Of a stretch of DNA of 64,000 nucleotides, positions 9,169-18,927 are shown piece after piece. The position numbers and the translations under genes were made by a program. Within the stretch, counting starts at the first letter, position 1, and every line of letters begins with the position of its first letter. Below the pieces are notes generated by a model. The model was not told where the DNA came from. It ran no database searches and saw nothing but the letters and a program-made list of their open reading frames with translations. Source of the stretch: Dongshaea marina (lineage in GTDB: Bacteria > Pseudomonadota > Gammaproteobacteria > Enterobacterales > Aeromonadaceae); the NCBI RefSeq assembly GCF_003072645.1, contig NZ_CP028897.1:4565501-4629500 (forward strand), read 5' to 3'.

Positions 9169-10649
9169 ATGGAACAGACAGTCTGGATCCTTGATGATGA
9201 CCCGGCGATTCGCTGGGTCTTAGAGCAAACCCTGGCTCAGGACAGCCTCAAATGTCTTTCATTCAGCCAGGGACAGGAGCTGCTGGATGCACTGGATCTG
9301 CATCCTCTTCCCAGCCTGGTAATTACCGACATCCGCATGCCCGGCATGGATGGACTGACCCTGCTACAACAGCTCCAGCAGCAGTACCCTGAACTCCCGG
9401 TGATCGTGATGACCGGTTACTCAGATCTCGACAGCACGGTCAGCGCCTACCAGCATGGCGCCTTCGATTACCTGGCAAAACCCTTTGATCTGGATGAGGT
9501 GCAATCTCTCATTCACAAAGCATTACATCAGCATCAGGAGACTCAACCACAGCAGATCCAGCTCAGTGAACAGAGCCGCCTGATAGGTCAATCTCCGGCG
9601 ATGCAGACCCTGTTTCGCACCATAGGTAAGCTCTCGCGCAGCAGTGTTTCGGTGCTGATCACCGGCCCCTCCGGAAGTGGTAAGGAGCGGGTTGCCGAGG
9701 CCCTGCACCAACATAGTCCTCGTAGTGATGGTCCCTTCATCGCCCTCAATATGGCAGCGATCCCCATGAACTCATAGAGTCTGAGCTGTTTGGTCATGAG
9801 AAAGGTGCCTTTACCGGCGCTCATCAGGTGCGCCAAGGGCGGTTTGAACAGGCCAGAGGTGGCACTCTGTTTCTCGATGAAATTGGTGATATGCCACTGG
9901 CGATCCAAACCCGCTTATTACGGGTCTTGGCCGATGGAAGCTTCTATCGGGTCGGTGGACAGCAACTGCAGCAGGCGGATGTCAGGATCATAGCCGCAAC
10001 TCACCAGGACCTGATGCGCAAGGTTGAACAGGGGAGTTTTCGTGAAGATCTCTACCACCGCCTCAATGTGGTGCATCTTGAGATCCCGGCACTGGCAGCA
10101 AGGCGCGAGGATGTGCAGCTACTGGCGCAGCATTTTCTACAGCGCTGCGCCCAGGAGCTTGAAGAGCCAGCCAAGCAGCTCTCACCGGAGGCGCTATTTT
10201 TGCTGCAGAACCATCCCTGGCCCGGTAATGTTCGCCAGCTGGAGAATCTGTGTCGCTGGCTCACCGTGATGGTGGGGCATCAGCTGATCAATGACACGGA
10301 TCTGCCGGGAGAGTTTCAAAACCACCATTCCGACGCGACGCCAAATCAACCCTGGCAGGAGCTGTTTGAGCAGTGGGCCTCCCAGCAGTTAGCATCCGGG
10401 GTCGGAGTGGATGTGACCGGACTTGAACTTAAGCTTGAGAGCATCCTGACCCGGCTGGCCCTGGAAAAATGTGCCGGCCACAAACAAAATGCCGCTAAGC
10501 TTCTGGGCTGGGGTCGCAACACCCTGACCCGTAAACTTCAACAATTTTCAGTGGAGTGCCCGGAGTTACAGCCCTACCTCGAAAATTCAGCCAAAGAGCC
10601 GAAGGCACACCCTGGCAGCCCGATATCAACCGAAGGGACAAGCTCATGA
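9169..10649 (+). CDS. glnG: Nitrogen response regulator NtrC (one frameshift)
   Basis: NtrC is the sigma-54 activator for glnA and other nitrogen genes. It has a receiver domain with D54 ([11 protein letters not shown]) and K104, then an AAA+ domain with Walker A GPSGSGKE at 166-173. GAFTGA, the [10 protein letters not shown] Walker B and a Fis-type helix-turn-helix ([20 protein letters not shown]) follow. The reading breaks after AAIP at CCCC (9762-9765). One extra base restores [17 protein letters not shown] in the frame that continues to 10649. A CDS of about 493 codons results. The start is set just after the glnL stop, with a GGAG site. The stop overlaps the add start as ATGA. Confidence 0.92.
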
Positions 10650-11646
10650 TCAATAAAAACCTTCCCCTGCTGGATCTCTACATCGCCACCTGGATGGCAA
10701 TATCCACCCACAAACCATTCTGGAGCTGGGGCAGCGACATGGCATCGAGCTGCCGGGAGCCGATCTCGAATCTCTGCGTCCCCATGTGCAGATCATTGAG
10801 AACGTACCCTCTCTGGTGGCCTTTTTGAGTAAGCTCGACTGGGGAGTTAAGGTACTGGCCGATTATGATGCCTGCTACCGGGTTGGCTATGAGAATGCCG
10901 AAGATCTCAAGCGCGCAGGAATCGATTATGCCGAGCTTCGCTTTAGCCCGGCTTACATGGCGATGACTCATAAGCTGGCACCACAAGGCGTGGTCGAAGC
11001 GGTGCTGGATGGGGTTGCGGCAGGATGTCGCGACTTTGGGGTCAAAGCAAAGCTCATCGGCATCATGAGCCGCACCTTTGGCGTTGAGCAGTGTATGGGC
11101 GAACTTGATGCCTGCCTGGCCCTTAAGGATAAGCTGGTGGCGATTGACCTTGCCGGTGATGAGCTGGGATTCCCCGGCGAGCTCTTCAAAGAGCACTTTA
11201 CAAGGGTGCGCAAAACCGATCTGCAGATCACAGTGCATGCAGGTGAAGCTGCGGGCCCCGAGAGTGTCTGGCAGGCGCTGGACGACTTTGGTGCCAGACG
11301 CATTGGCCACGGCGTTCGGGCGATCGACGATCCTAAGCTTATGGAACGCCTGGCTAAAGAAAAGATAGGGATTGAGTCCTGCCTCACCTCCAACATCCAA
11401 ACCAGCACTGTCAGTGATATCAAGCAGCACCCTCTCAAGGCCTTCCTGGCACAAGGCGTATTGGCTTGTCTGAATACCGACGACCCTGCGGTCGAAGGGA
11501 TTGAACTTGCCCACGAATACAATGTGGCAGCCCACGATGCGGAGCTCACTTAGCAAGAGATAGAACTCTGCCAACGCAACGCTCTGGAGATGGCGTTGTT
11601 AAGCGCCGGTGAGCGCCTTGAGCTAGTGCAGCCTAAAGAAGGCTAA
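10646..11646 (+). pseudogene. add: Adenosine deaminase, broken twice
   Basis: The conceptual protein matches adenosine deaminase, which converts adenosine to inosine in purine salvage. The start [11 protein letters not shown] is followed by a frame change at about 10675-10685, which destroys the metal-binding HRHLDG motif. The shifted frame reads on through [12 protein letters not shown] and NTDDP, all family hallmarks. An in-frame TAG at 11551-11553 (after HDAELT) then stops it 31 codons early. The codons after the stop (QEIELCQRNALEMALLSAGER) are still family-like. The first defect could be a sequencing deletion, or a 2-base insertion. The second is a substitution, not an indel. The gene overlaps glnG by four bases, so it may be co-transcribed. 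Confidence 0.8.
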
Positions 11647-11713
11647 AGTAGTCCAAATACAAAAGGCCTGCCTATAACCAGGCTGGCCTCAAAAATCACG
11701 TATTTGCTATGGG

Positions 11714-12259
11714 CTAATCGAGCTCAGCCTTATCGAAAGGTGGCGCAAGCCTATCCTTCTCAGCAAGAAGAGGCTCAAAATCAAAAGGCCAGCTAATGTT
11801 TAGGGTTGAGTCATTCCAGGCAATGCATCGCTCACTGTGAGGGGCATAATAGTCTGTCGTTTTATATAAAAACTCTGCTGTCTCACTTAAGGTCACAAAA
11901 CCATGTGCGAAACCGGCTGGAATCCACATCTGCTGTTTATTTTCTGCGGAAAGATGCGCTCCAACCCATTGACCAAAAGTGGCTGAGCCCTGACGAATAT
12001 CGACAGCTACATCAAACACCTCACCGGCAACACAGCGTACCAACTTTCCCTGGGCATGGGGAGCTAATTGATAATGCAGACCTCGAAGTACTCCTCTGGC
12101 AGATTTGGAATGGTTATCCTGAACAAACTCAACCGATCTCCCAATCGCAGCCTCAAACTGCTTTTGGTTATAGCTCTCAAAGAAGAAGCCTCTTTCGTCA
12201 CCAAATACTTTTGGCTCGATAATCAATACATCGGGAATTTCTGTTTTTATGATATTCAT
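11714..12259 (-). CDS. rfbC: dTDP-4-dehydrorhamnose 3,5-epimerase
   Basis: RmlC epimerises dTDP-4-keto-6-deoxyglucose at C3 and C5, the third step of dTDP-L-rhamnose synthesis. The 181-residue cupin has the catalytic histidine H62 in RGLHYQ and conserved stretches GDERGFFFESYN, FVQDNHSKS and AHGFVTLSE. It is the last gene of the order rfbB-rfbD-rfbA-rfbC, transcribed leftward with only a few bases between genes. Confidence 0.95.
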   Translation of the reverse strand: MNIIKTEIPDVLIIEPKVFGDERGFFFESYNQKQFEAAIGRSVEFVQDNHSKSARGVLRGLHYQLAPHAQGKLVRCVAGEVFDVAVDIRQGSATFGQWVGAHLSAENKQQMWIPAGFAHGFVTLSETAEFLYKTTDYYAPHSERCIAWNDSTLNISWPFDFEPLLAEKDRLAPPFDKAELD

Positions 12260-12264
12260 CGCAC

Positions 12265-13139
12265 TTAACTCTTAATCATATCCAATAGATATTGGCCATA
12301 GGCATTCTTGGCCAGAGGTTTTGCCAGTTTACGGACCTGCTCAGCATCGATAAACCCTTTACGGTAAGCAACCTCCTCCGGACAAGCAACCTTGAGCCCT
12401 GACGATGCTCTATGGTTTGAATAAAGTTCGTTGCCTCAATCAGGCTTTCATGGGTTCCGGTATCGAGCCAGGCATAGCCTCGCCCCATCATGGCAACAGA
12501 TAGCTCTCCCTGTTTGAGATAAGTGCTATTCACATCGGTGATTTCTAGCTCCCCGCGAGCCGAGGGCCTCAGGCATTTAGCGATATCAACAACCTGGCTG
12601 TCATAGAAGTAGAGTCCGGTAACGGCATAATTGCTCTTCGGCTGCGCTGGCTTCTCCTCAAGTGACAGCGCATTCCCTTGATCATCAAACTCGACGATCC
12701 CATAGCGCTCAGGATCTTTGACATGATAAGCAAAAACAGTTGCTCCGCTGGCATTAGCCGCGTCTTCAAGCTGTTGCTGTAGATTGTGACCATAGAAAAT
12801 GTTATCGCCAAGTACTAAGGCACAGGGATCATCCCCGATAAAATCTTCCCCTATGATAAATGCCTGGGCTAATCCGTCCGGTGATGGCTGTACCGCATAC
12901 TGCAAATTAAGTCCCCACTGGCTACCATCACCCAGCAGCTGCTCAAAACGTGGCGTATCCTGGGGAGTACTGATGATTAGAATATCCCGGATCCCCGCCA
13001 GCATCAGAGTCGTCAGCGGGTAGTAGATCATCGGCTTATCATAGATGGGCAGCAATTGTTTACTTACAGCCATAGTCACCGGATAAAGGCGAGTCCCAGA
13101 CCCACCGGCAAGAATAATCCCTTTGCGTGCTGTCATCAT
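12265..13139 (-). CDS. rfbA: Glucose-1-phosphate thymidylyltransferase (one frameshift)
   Basis: RmlA makes dTDP-glucose from glucose 1-phosphate and dTTP, the first step to dTDP-rhamnose. The nucleotide-binding [13 protein letters not shown] begins near residue 10. [19 protein letters not shown] and the [12 protein letters not shown] region are typical. The frame is lost after IEHRQG at CCC on the plus strand (12397-12399). One more base restores [17 protein letters not shown] and carries the reading to [10 protein letters not shown] and a stop at 12265, for 291 residues. The start overlaps the rfbD stop by one base. Confidence 0.93.
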
Positions 13140-14029
13140 TACTCTCCTAAAATCTCATCTAGCATGCGCTTCACCCCCTGCTGCCAAGCTGGTAGCACTA
13201 AACCAAAGCTCGTTTGAAACTTAGCAGTATTCAAACGAGAGTTGTGCGGACGGGTTGCTGGAGTAGGAAAGACACTGGTTGTAACAGGATGCAGCTTTTG
13301 TATAGCGAGCTCAACGCCTGCTTTGCTGGCACAATCGAACACCAGTGAAGCATACTCATACCAGCTGGTAGTACCTGATGCCGTCAGATGATAAAGGCCA
13401 GCTAACTCAGGGTTAATTTGGGCTTTAGAAACAGCATGTGCAGTACAATCAGCCAGTAGCTCTGCACCGGTCGGTGCACCAAACTGATCATTGATAACCG
13501 ACAGCTCATCTTTATCTTGCCCTAAACGCAACATTGTCTTGGCGAAATTATTGCCTCTGGCAGCATAAACCCAGCTGGTACGAAAAATCAGGTACTTGGA
13601 GCAGTGATTTTGAATCGACTGCTCACCTGCATGCTTAGTTTTGCCATACACATTGAGAGGCGCTGGTGTATCCACTTCTTCCCATGGTTTATCACCGCCA
13701 CCATCAAACACATAATCAGTAGAGTAGTGAATCAGCCAGGCACCGATCGCCTCGGCTTCTTTTGCTAACACTTCCACGGCAGTTGCATTCAATAACTTTG
13801 CATACTCATACTCAGATTCAGCCTTATCCACTGCAGTATGGGCAGCTGCATTGACGATCACATCAGGCTTTAGGTATCGAATGGTTTGTGAAAGCCCATC
13901 CAGATTACTGAGATCTCCGCATAATGAATCTGAATCATAATCTAGGGGTGTAACCCGACCTAGGGGAGCTAGGGAGCGTTGCAGCTCCCAACCAACCTGG
14001 CCATTACATCCCAGCAGCAGAATATCCAT
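13139..14029 (-). CDS. rfbD: dTDP-4-dehydrorhamnose reductase
   Basis: RmlD reduces the 4-keto group to give dTDP-L-rhamnose, using NAD(P)H. This short-chain dehydrogenase of 296 residues shows the [10 protein letters not shown] nucleotide-binding loop (7-16), [11 protein letters not shown] and the catalytic YGKTK. It shares single-base start/stop overlaps with rfbB and rfbA. Confidence 0.95.
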   Translation of the reverse strand: MDILLLGCNGQVGWELQRSLAPLGRVTPLDYDSDSLCGDLSNLDGLSQTIRYLKPDVIVNAAAHTAVDKAESEYEYAKLLNATAVEVLAKEAEAIGAWLIHYSTDYVFDGGGDKPWEEVDTPAPLNVYGKTKHAGEQSIQNHCSKYLIFRTSWVYAARGNNFAKTMLRLGQDKDELSVINDQFGAPTGAELLADCTAHAVSKAQINPELAGLYHLTASGTTSWYEYASLVFDCASKAGVELAIQKLHPVTTSVFPTPATRPHNSRLNTAKFQTSFGLVLPAWQQGVKRMLDEILGE

Positions 14030-15132
14030 CAGTTGCGCTCCCCGTAGTTTTTATCAATCCAGCTTTGGTAGGCGCCACTTTTTACATTCTCGACCCACTT
14101 CTGGTTACTTAGATACCACTCTACGGTTTTACGGATCCCTGACTCAAAAGTCTCTTGTGGCACCCAGCCTAATTCATTCTCAATCTTTGCTGCATCAATG
14201 GCATAGCGGTGATCATGCCCGGGCCGATCCGCAACAAAAGTTATTAGATCCCGGTATGAACCAAGATGTTGGGCTGAAGGGTTATCTGCTATCGGACATA
14301 ACTCACCTAATAGATCACAGATGGTTTCAACCACCTCTAAGTTGCGTTTTTCGTTATGTCCACCGATGTTATAGGTTTCACCAATTTCACCTTGAGTAAC
14401 CACCTGGTAGAGTGCCCTGGCATGATCTTCAACATAGAGCCAATCCCGGATCTGATCGCCCTTACCATAGATGGGCAGAGCTTTGCCCTCCAAGGCGTTC
14501 AAGATCACCAAAGGAATTAGCTTTTCAGGGAAGTGACAGGGACCATAGTTGTTGGAGCAGTTCGTAACTATGGTTGGTATCCCATAGGTACGCTGCCAGG
14601 CACGAACCAGATGATCGCTGGATGCTTTGGACGCAGAGTAGGGGCTACTCGGCGCATAAGGCGTCTCTTCTGTGAAAAGATCATCGGTACCATCCAGATC
14701 CCCATACACTTCATCGGTCGATATATGGTGAAAACGAAATGCCTCTTTTCGATCCTCTGGAAGCTCATTCCAATAATGACGGGCAGCTTCCAGTAAGGTG
14801 TAAGTACCTACAATATTGGTCTCGATGAAGTCGGCTGGTCCGGAGATAGAACGGTCCACATGGCTCTCTGCTGCCAGGTGCATCACTACATCAGGCTGAA
14901 ACTCTGTAAATAGTTTGTCCAAACCTTCACGATAACAGATATCCAGGTGAGCAAACTGGTAGCACTCTGACTCAGAAACTTCAGCAAGGGACTCAAGATT
15001 ACCCGCATAGGTGAGCTTATCGACATTGAGTACACTATCATCAGTATTCTGGATAATATGTCGGATAACAGCAGAGCCGATGAAGCCTGCACCGCCTGTG
15101 ACCAATAGCTTTTTTGTAGCTTTTTTATTCAA
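14029..15132 (-). CDS. rfbB: dTDP-glucose 4,6-dehydratase
   Basis: RmlB converts dTDP-glucose to dTDP-4-keto-6-deoxyglucose with bound NAD. At 367 residues it is close to the family norm (355-361). The Rossmann motif [10 protein letters not shown] lies near 13-22. The dehydratase triad region STDEVYGDL and the YSASK motif are clear. It is the promoter-proximal gene of the rhamnose operon. A transposase remnant lies just upstream. Confidence 0.96.
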   Translation of the reverse strand: MNKKATKKLLVTGGAGFIGSAVIRHIIQNTDDSVLNVDKLTYAGNLESLAEVSESECYQFAHLDICYREGLDKLFTEFQPDVVMHLAAESHVDRSISGPADFIETNIVGTYTLLEAARHYWNELPEDRKEAFRFHHISTDEVYGDLDGTDDLFTEETPYAPSSPYSASKASSDHLVRAWQRTYGIPTIVTNCSNNYGPCHFPEKLIPLVILNALEGKALPIYGKGDQIRDWLYVEDHARALYQVVTQGEIGETYNIGGHNEKRNLEVVETICDLLGELCPIADNPSAQHLGSYRDLITFVADRPGHDHRYAIDAAKIENELGWVPQETFESGIRKTVEWYLSNQKWVENVKSGAYQSWIDKNYGERN

Positions 15133-15309
15133 TTGCTAACACCCCAAGTTTGCTCATGTAACTGGGTAAGATTAGCATGATTTGGTGCCTCATAGATCCT
15201 GGTTCAGACTACTGGATGAATGGCTATGTTCCCGCTAACTGTTGTTGAACCTGAAATAGACTGCATACGCTTGGATTTTTATTCATATCCAGGTATCTAA
15301 ACCACCCAA

Positions 15310-15544
15310 ATGCCTTTATCTCGCCAGCGGCAGAAGCGTCGATGGGTATTTTTCCAATCACGTAGTCAGGAGGCAGGTCTCGCCAAAGGCTACCCATCCT
15401 CAAAATCCAAAAAACAGCATTGATAAATAATCGATTATCACGACCAGCTTTTCCCCAATAACCCTTTCTCCCCAGTATGTGGGGTTCAATAAGGCTCCAA
15501 ACGCGGTCGGGTATGTCATGAGGCCGGTGGGCTGGGGTCGTCAT
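15310..15544 (-). pseudogene. IS5-family transposase, N-terminal remnant
   Basis: The first ~45 codons (DIPDRVWSLIEPHILGRKGYWGKAGRDN and following) are a typical IS5-type N-terminus, continuing WILRMGSLWRDLPPDY. The family motif then resumes only in another frame as DWKNTHRRFCRWRDKG, and the homology stops after about 75 codons. The catalytic DDE core is absent. This is a truncated, frameshifted fragment with no visible terminal repeats, lying between the rhamnose operon and hldD. It suggests past rearrangement at this site. Confidence 0.75.
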
Positions 15545-15612
15545 AGTGCTCTGCCTGATTCCTACTGAAAGCCTGTATTCTACTCAAAACAATCCACTCA
15601 TGACGACAGTCC

Positions 15613-16023
15613 CTAATAAACCTCATCGATTTGGCGAGCCTGCTTATCAGAAAGCCCTGTAATTCTAAGCGTTGAAGTGGTAACCAGTGACGGCATAGGA
15701 ATAATACGAACAATCTTGCCATCAACTACCAGAGCCATCCTGTCGTGAAGATGAAGCTCAAACACCTGATGTAAACGTCGAACCGCATCCGAGCTCAAAG
15801 TAATAGTCACTGCTCGAGGCTGAGTAGGATTTTGTTCAGCTGAGAGAATGTCTTGGCTGCTAAAAAGAGGCTTACCATCAAGATACGGCTTCACCTTACC
15901 AGAGGCCTGCTCCACACTACTTACAGAGGGGGTTTTAAGTACCAAAAAGCCCTGGATTTTTGGCTTATTGCCACAGCCGGATAGCATAAGGGCCAGAGTG
16001 CAGATGATCAGGAGATAACGCAT
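15613..16023 (-). CDS. Small lipoprotein with SecD P1-head-like domain
   Basis: The start at 16023 gives a 136-residue protein with a lipoprotein signal (MRYLLIICTLALMLSGC, lipobox LSGC, C17) and a good AGGAGG site. An upstream extension of 16 codons is possible but lacks a signal. The C-terminal half (RMALVVDGKIVRIIPMPSL, ITGLSDKQARQI) resembles the periplasmic head of SecD, where RLAIVLDGKV and ITG are typical. SecD's own membrane segments are absent. It may be a lipid-anchored protein using this fold. I cannot assign a function. Confidence 0.7.
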   Translation of the reverse strand: MRYLLIICTLALMLSGCGNKPKIQGFLVLKTPSVSSVEQASGKVKPYLDGKPLFSSQDILSAEQNPTQPRAVTITLSSDAVRRLHQVFELHLHDRMALVVDGKIVRIIPMPSLVTTSTLRITGLSDKQARQIDEVY

Positions 16024-16194
16024 TACCTTAAACTTCCTCCTTAGTGAAAGGTGAGAGATTAGCACAACCACAGGTTAGGTGTCATAACACATGAAACCTT
16101 AGGCCCTGGTACCATGGTGTTTAAGAGTCTATCTTCATGCTAATATTCGCCAGTTAAATTGTTTTACCGACTCCGAGAACAGGATGGAAGCACT

Positions 16195-17151
16195 ATGATT
16201 ATCGTTACTGGCGGCGCAGGATTTATCGGCAGCAATCTGGTTAAGATGCTCAACGAGCAGGGCAGGGAAGATATCGTTGTGGTAGACGATCTCACCGATG
16301 GCACCAAGTTTGTCAACCTAGTGGATCTCAAGATCGCCGATTATCTGGATAAAGATGAGTTCATTGCCCGCATTGTCTCCGGCGATATCTTCGAAGAGTG
16401 GAACGGCATTGAGGTGATCTTCCATCAGGGGGCTTGCTCAGCTACCACAGAGTGGGATGGCAAGTTCATGATGGAGAACAACTACGAGTACTCCAAGGAT
16501 CTGCTGCACTACTGCCAGGAGCATAGCATCCCCTTCATCTACGCCTCTTCTGCTGCCACTTATGGTGGACGGACCGATAACTTTATCGAAGATCCTAAGT
16601 TTGAGCAGCCTTTGAATGTCTATGGCTACTCTAAGCAACTGTTTGACCAGTACGTACGCCGTATGCTGCCGCACGCAGAGGCTCAGATCGTCGGTCTTAA
16701 ATATTTCAATGTCTACGGCCCTCGCGAGCAGCACAAGGGCTCAATGGCGAGCGTTGCTTTCCACCTGAACAACCAGATGCTTGATGGAAAAAATCCCAAA
16801 CTGTTTGAAGGCACCGAAGGCTATGAAAATGGCGGCCAGATGCGTGACTTTGTCTATGTCGAAGATGTCTGCAAGGTTAACCTTTGGTTCTGGAAAAATG
16901 CCAAAAAATCCGGGATCTTTAACTGTGGCACCGGCAAGGCAGAACCTTTCAGGAACGTTGCAAACTCTGTGATTCGCCACCATGGCAAGGGAGAGATTGA
17001 GTATATCCCGTTCCCGGATCATCTAAAGGGACGCTATCAGTGCTTCACCGAAGCCGATCTCACTAAGCTTCGCGATGCAGGCTATGACCAGCCGTTTAAC
17101 AGCGTTGCCGAGGGTGTTGCCAAGTATATGGATTGGCTGAACAAGGCATAA
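16195..17151 (+). CDS. hldD: ADP-L-glycero-D-manno-heptose-6-epimerase
   Basis: HldD makes the L-glycero heptose donor used by the LPS heptosyltransferases nearby. The start at 16195 gives [15 protein letters not shown] at the very N-terminus, as in E. coli RfaD, and 318 residues. The epimerase [10 protein letters not shown] and SSAATYG motifs are present. It heads a long rightward LPS-core cluster, with only 6 bases to the next gene. Confidence 0.96.
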   Translation: MIIVTGGAGFIGSNLVKMLNEQGREDIVVVDDLTDGTKFVNLVDLKIADYLDKDEFIARIVSGDIFEEWNGIEVIFHQGACSATTEWDGKFMMENNYEYSKDLLHYCQEHSIPFIYASSAATYGGRTDNFIEDPKFEQPLNVYGYSKQLFDQYVRRMLPHAEAQIVGLKYFNVYGPREQHKGSMASVAFHLNNQMLDGKNPKLFEGTEGYENGGQMRDFVYVEDVCKVNLWFWKNAKKSGIFNCGTGKAEPFRNVANSVIRHHGKGEIEYIPFPDHLKGRYQCFTEADLTKLRDAGYDQPFNSVAEGVAKYMDWLNKA

Positions 17152-17157
17152 AAATAG

Positions 17158-18927
17158 ATGAATATTTTGATGGCCCTGTCTCAGCTGGAGATCACCGGGG
17201 CAGAAGTTTACGCTACCACCATAGGTGACCGTCTCACCGAGCTTGGCCATAACGTCAGTTATGTCTCAGATACACTGACTATGCCCCATCAGGGGCAATT
17301 TTTCGGACTGCGCTTTAATAAGCGCAGTCTATTTCGCCGTTTCTGGCATGTCGGACGACTCATCTACCTCATAAAAAAACACAAGATCCAGCTGGTGCAT
17401 GCCCATTCCCGCGCCTCAAGCTGGAGCTGCCAGGTCGCCTGTAAGCTCATCGGCGTTCCACTCATCACCACGGTCCACGGCCGTCAGCCGGTGCATAAGT
17501 CCCGCAAACTATTTCGCGCCATGGGCGATCGGACGGTTGCCGTGTGTGAAGCGATTGCTGAGCAATTGATTCGGGAACTTGAATTTGAGGAAAGCCAGCT
17601 TCAGGTGATCCGTAATGGAGTAGATGCGAGCGCCTTTACTCCACAACCTACTCCTCGCAACTCTAAGCCCATAATTTCAATTGTGGGACGCCTGACCGGC
17701 CCCAAGGGAGAAGTTTGTTACAGGCTACTGGATGAAGTCCTGGATCTTGACAGGTACCAGGTGCAGATCATCTCAGGCTCTACACTTCCTGACCGCTTCA
17801 AATCCTTCTTAGACAGGATCGATTTTGCTGGGCATGTCAGTGATATTCCAAGCGCCCTGGCTAAAGCTGATTTGGTGATAGGAGCAGGACGCGTTGCCAT
17901 CGAGGCCCTGTTAATGGAGCGCCCCACGGTTGCTATCGGAGAGGCCTTTGCCATCGGTCATCTGACCCTGGATAACATCCAGCAGGCGATGACCTCCAAC
18001 TTCGGTGACATAGGCCCTAAAGATCTGCAGATCGATTTTCAGGCTATCAAACGTGATGTCGAAAATGCACTGGCTAGCCCGGTTAATCCGCCTAAGCTTC
18101 GTGAGACTGTGCTCACAGAGTATGAACTGGAAGAGGTCACTCGCAAGCTTGAGTACCTCTATCAGAGCACCTATGTGCGCAAGCATAAGCGTGAGATGCC
18201 GATCATCATGTACCATAGAGTCACAAAAGATGCCTCTGAGAGAGGAGTCCATGGGACCTGGGTCGATCTCAAGATGCTGGAAAAGCATTTTAAACTAATT
18301 AAGAAAATGGGCTTTGAGACCATCACCTTTGAGGACTTAAAGCGTGATGGCATGGCAAGTCGGCTGGCTCCGGGACGACGCAGTATCATGCTGACCTTTG
18401 ATGATGGCTTTGCCGATAATTACCACTACCTGCTGCCACTTCTCAAAAAGTACAATTTTAAAGCGGTGATCTATGCGGTAACCGGAGAGGTTTTCAACCG
18501 TTGGGATGTAGAAAACCCAGATAACCCAGAGAAACGCTTTGAACTTATGACCCGCGAACAAGTCAAAGAGATGGATGCTTCCGGATTGGTTGAGTTTGGC
18601 GGACACACCCAGAGTCACCCAAGACTAAGCCAACTGACCGAAGAGGAGCAGATATATGAGATCGAAACAAACAAGAAGATCCTCGAACAATGGATAGGCA
18701 AGCCTCTGAACTCTTTTGCTTATCCATATGGCGACTTGGATAGAAGCAGTAAGCTACAAGCCCAAAAATGGGGATACCCTTATGCGGTAGCCACCAACTC
18801 AGGTCCACTGCCACTCCATGAAGATCTTTACCAGATCCGCCGGATCGCGATTTTCCCCCGTACAAATACTTTTGGATTATGGCGTAAAATTCATGGCAAT
18901 TATACCTTTAGAAAAGAGAAGTGTTAA
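17158..18927 (+). CDS. GT4 glycosyltransferase fused to polysaccharide deacetylase
   Basis: A 589-residue two-domain protein. Residues 1 to about 345 are a GT4-type glycosyltransferase (HAHSRASSW, TTVHGRQPV, RNGVDASAF, IVGRLTGPKGE). Residues about 350-589 are a carbohydrate esterase family 4 (NodB) deacetylase with YHRVT, LTFDDGFADNY, GGHTQSHP and FAYPYG, the usual metal and catalytic motifs. The open frame is continuous, so the fusion is not a frameshift product. The protein could add a sugar and remove an acetyl group from the same core residue. That is inference. It is followed by the ligase gene with a TAATG junction. Confidence 0.88.
   Translation: MNILMALSQLEITGAEVYATTIGDRLTELGHNVSYVSDTLTMPHQGQFFGLRFNKRSLFRRFWHVGRLIYLIKKHKIQLVHAHSRASSWSCQVACKLIGVPLITTVHGRQPVHKSRKLFRAMGDRTVAVCEAIAEQLIRELEFEESQLQVIRNGVDASAFTPQPTPRNSKPIISIVGRLTGPKGEVCYRLLDEVLDLDRYQVQIISGSTLPDRFKSFLDRIDFAGHVSDIPSALAKADLVIGAGRVAIEALLMERPTVAIGEAFAIGHLTLDNIQQAMTSNFGDIGPKDLQIDFQAIKRDVENALASPVNPPKLRETVLTEYELEEVTRKLEYLYQSTYVRKHKREMPIIMYHRVTKDASERGVHGTWVDLKMLEKHFKLIKKMGFETITFEDLKRDGMASRLAPGRRSIMLTFDDGFADNYHYLLPLLKKYNFKAVIYAVTGEVFNRWDVENPDNPEKRFELMTREQVKEMDASGLVEFGGHTQSHPRLSQLTEEEQIYEIETNKKILEQWIGKPLNSFAYPYGDLDRSSKLQAQKWGYPYAVATNSGPLPLHEDLYQIRRIAIFPRTNTFGLWRKIHGNYTFRKEKC

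Noticed and set aside
9755-9835. Programmed frameshift in glnG or other broken genes
   Set aside because: The same type of break occurs in many unrelated genes at plain G/C runs, without slippery heptamers or downstream structures.
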